Positions 14,665-14,810 of a stretch of DNA of 14,810 nt are shown here, piece after piece. Location: assembly GCA_018659505.1 (NCBI GenBank), contig JABJMI010000557.1:1-14810 (forward strand), written 5' to 3'. A program made the translations under genes and the position numbers. Source of the stretch: Planctomicrobium sp. Its GTDB lineage: Bacteria > Planctomycetota > Planctomycetia > Planctomycetales > Planctomycetaceae. The number at the start of each line of letters is the position of its first letter. Position 1 is the stretch's first letter. The notes under the pieces are model-generated. The model did not search any database. It was not told where the DNA came from and saw only the letters and a program-made list of their open reading frames with translations.

Positions 14665-14810
14665 TTAGTTGATCATGGTCAAACCGCCTTTGAGCGTTAA
14701 CATTCCATCTCCCTTGACAGTGGTCATTGGTGCTTTGACTTCCACCATGGCCTGCCCCTGGACTTTCACCATCGTGCCTTTAATCTCGATTCCAGAAGGG
14801 GTGATTTTGA
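14665..14810 (-). CDS. vgrG: C-terminal 47 residues of a VgrG-type spike protein (5' part outside window)
   Basis: On the minus strand an open frame enters from the right edge and ends at TAA (14667-14665). Its residues alternate V/I/L with K/G/T in short units such as GIEIKG, TMVKVQG, AMVEVK and MLTLKGG, ending TMIN. This is the pattern of the triple-stranded beta-helix needle at the end of VgrG/gp5 proteins, and neighbouring tssK and tssL support the call. A phage-tail or other contractile-spike protein would look the same over so short a stretch. Any effector extension is ruled out, because the needle ends at the stop codon. Confidence 0.7.
   Translation of the reverse strand, partial: KITPSGIEIKGTMVKVQGQAMVEVKAPMTTVKGDGMLTLKGGLTMIN

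Overview
The window looks like chromosome of a Planctomycetota bacterium with moderate GC (impression: mid-to-upper 40s %, not computed). Three things point there. The large repeat protein at the left edge has an N-terminal LEPR-XLL-type motif (LEDRRLLNA). The export genes are of the planctomycete kind: a GAF-HlyD fusion, a PqqD/M50/HlyD fusion, and a TolC-like lipoprotein with a 'RQPLLQGAG' segment. Many genes have weak or absent Shine-Dalgarno sites. No tRNA, rRNA, CRISPR array, transposase or phage gene was seen.

Layout. (1) 1-1092, minus strand: 5' end of a long beta-repeat surface or secreted protein that runs off the left edge. (2) 1597-2796, plus strand: an exported protein of unknown function with a Cys-containing C-terminal domain, followed by a strong intrinsic terminator and a long perfect palindrome. 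(3) 8415-2940, minus strand: a three-gene export operon in the order GAF-TM-HlyD protein, periplasmic HlyD adaptor, PqqD-like/M50 protease/HlyD fusion. Its intercistronic gaps hold palindromic repeats. (4) 8821-11127, plus strand: a divergently transcribed TolC-family outer-membrane lipoprotein with a long acidic tail, which would complete the exporter. (5) 14810-11149, minus strand: part of a type VI secretion (T6SS) locus, in transcription order VgrG C-terminal end, FHA-domain protein, TssK and TssL/DotU. It ends tail-to-tail with the TolC gene, 21 bases apart.

How the genes may work together. The HlyD, M50-HlyD and TolC genes encode an envelope-spanning conduit, but no ABC, RND or MFS pump is encoded in the window. 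The M50 membrane protein, with an intact HEFGH and NPxxxxDG active site, takes the place a pump would usually hold. Its N-terminal PqqD-like domain belongs to a fold that binds leader peptides in RiPP systems. The LEPR-XLL protein lacks a Sec signal peptide. My main, untested hypothesis is that this conduit recognises and exports LEPR-XLL-tagged giant proteins. The T6SS genes look like a conventional cytoplasmic/inner-membrane arm (TssK-TssL) plus FHA regulation and a VgrG spike. TssM, the sheath and the baseplate genes are not in the window and presumably lie further right.

Limits: all domain calls are by eye. No similarity search, structure prediction or promoter scoring was run.
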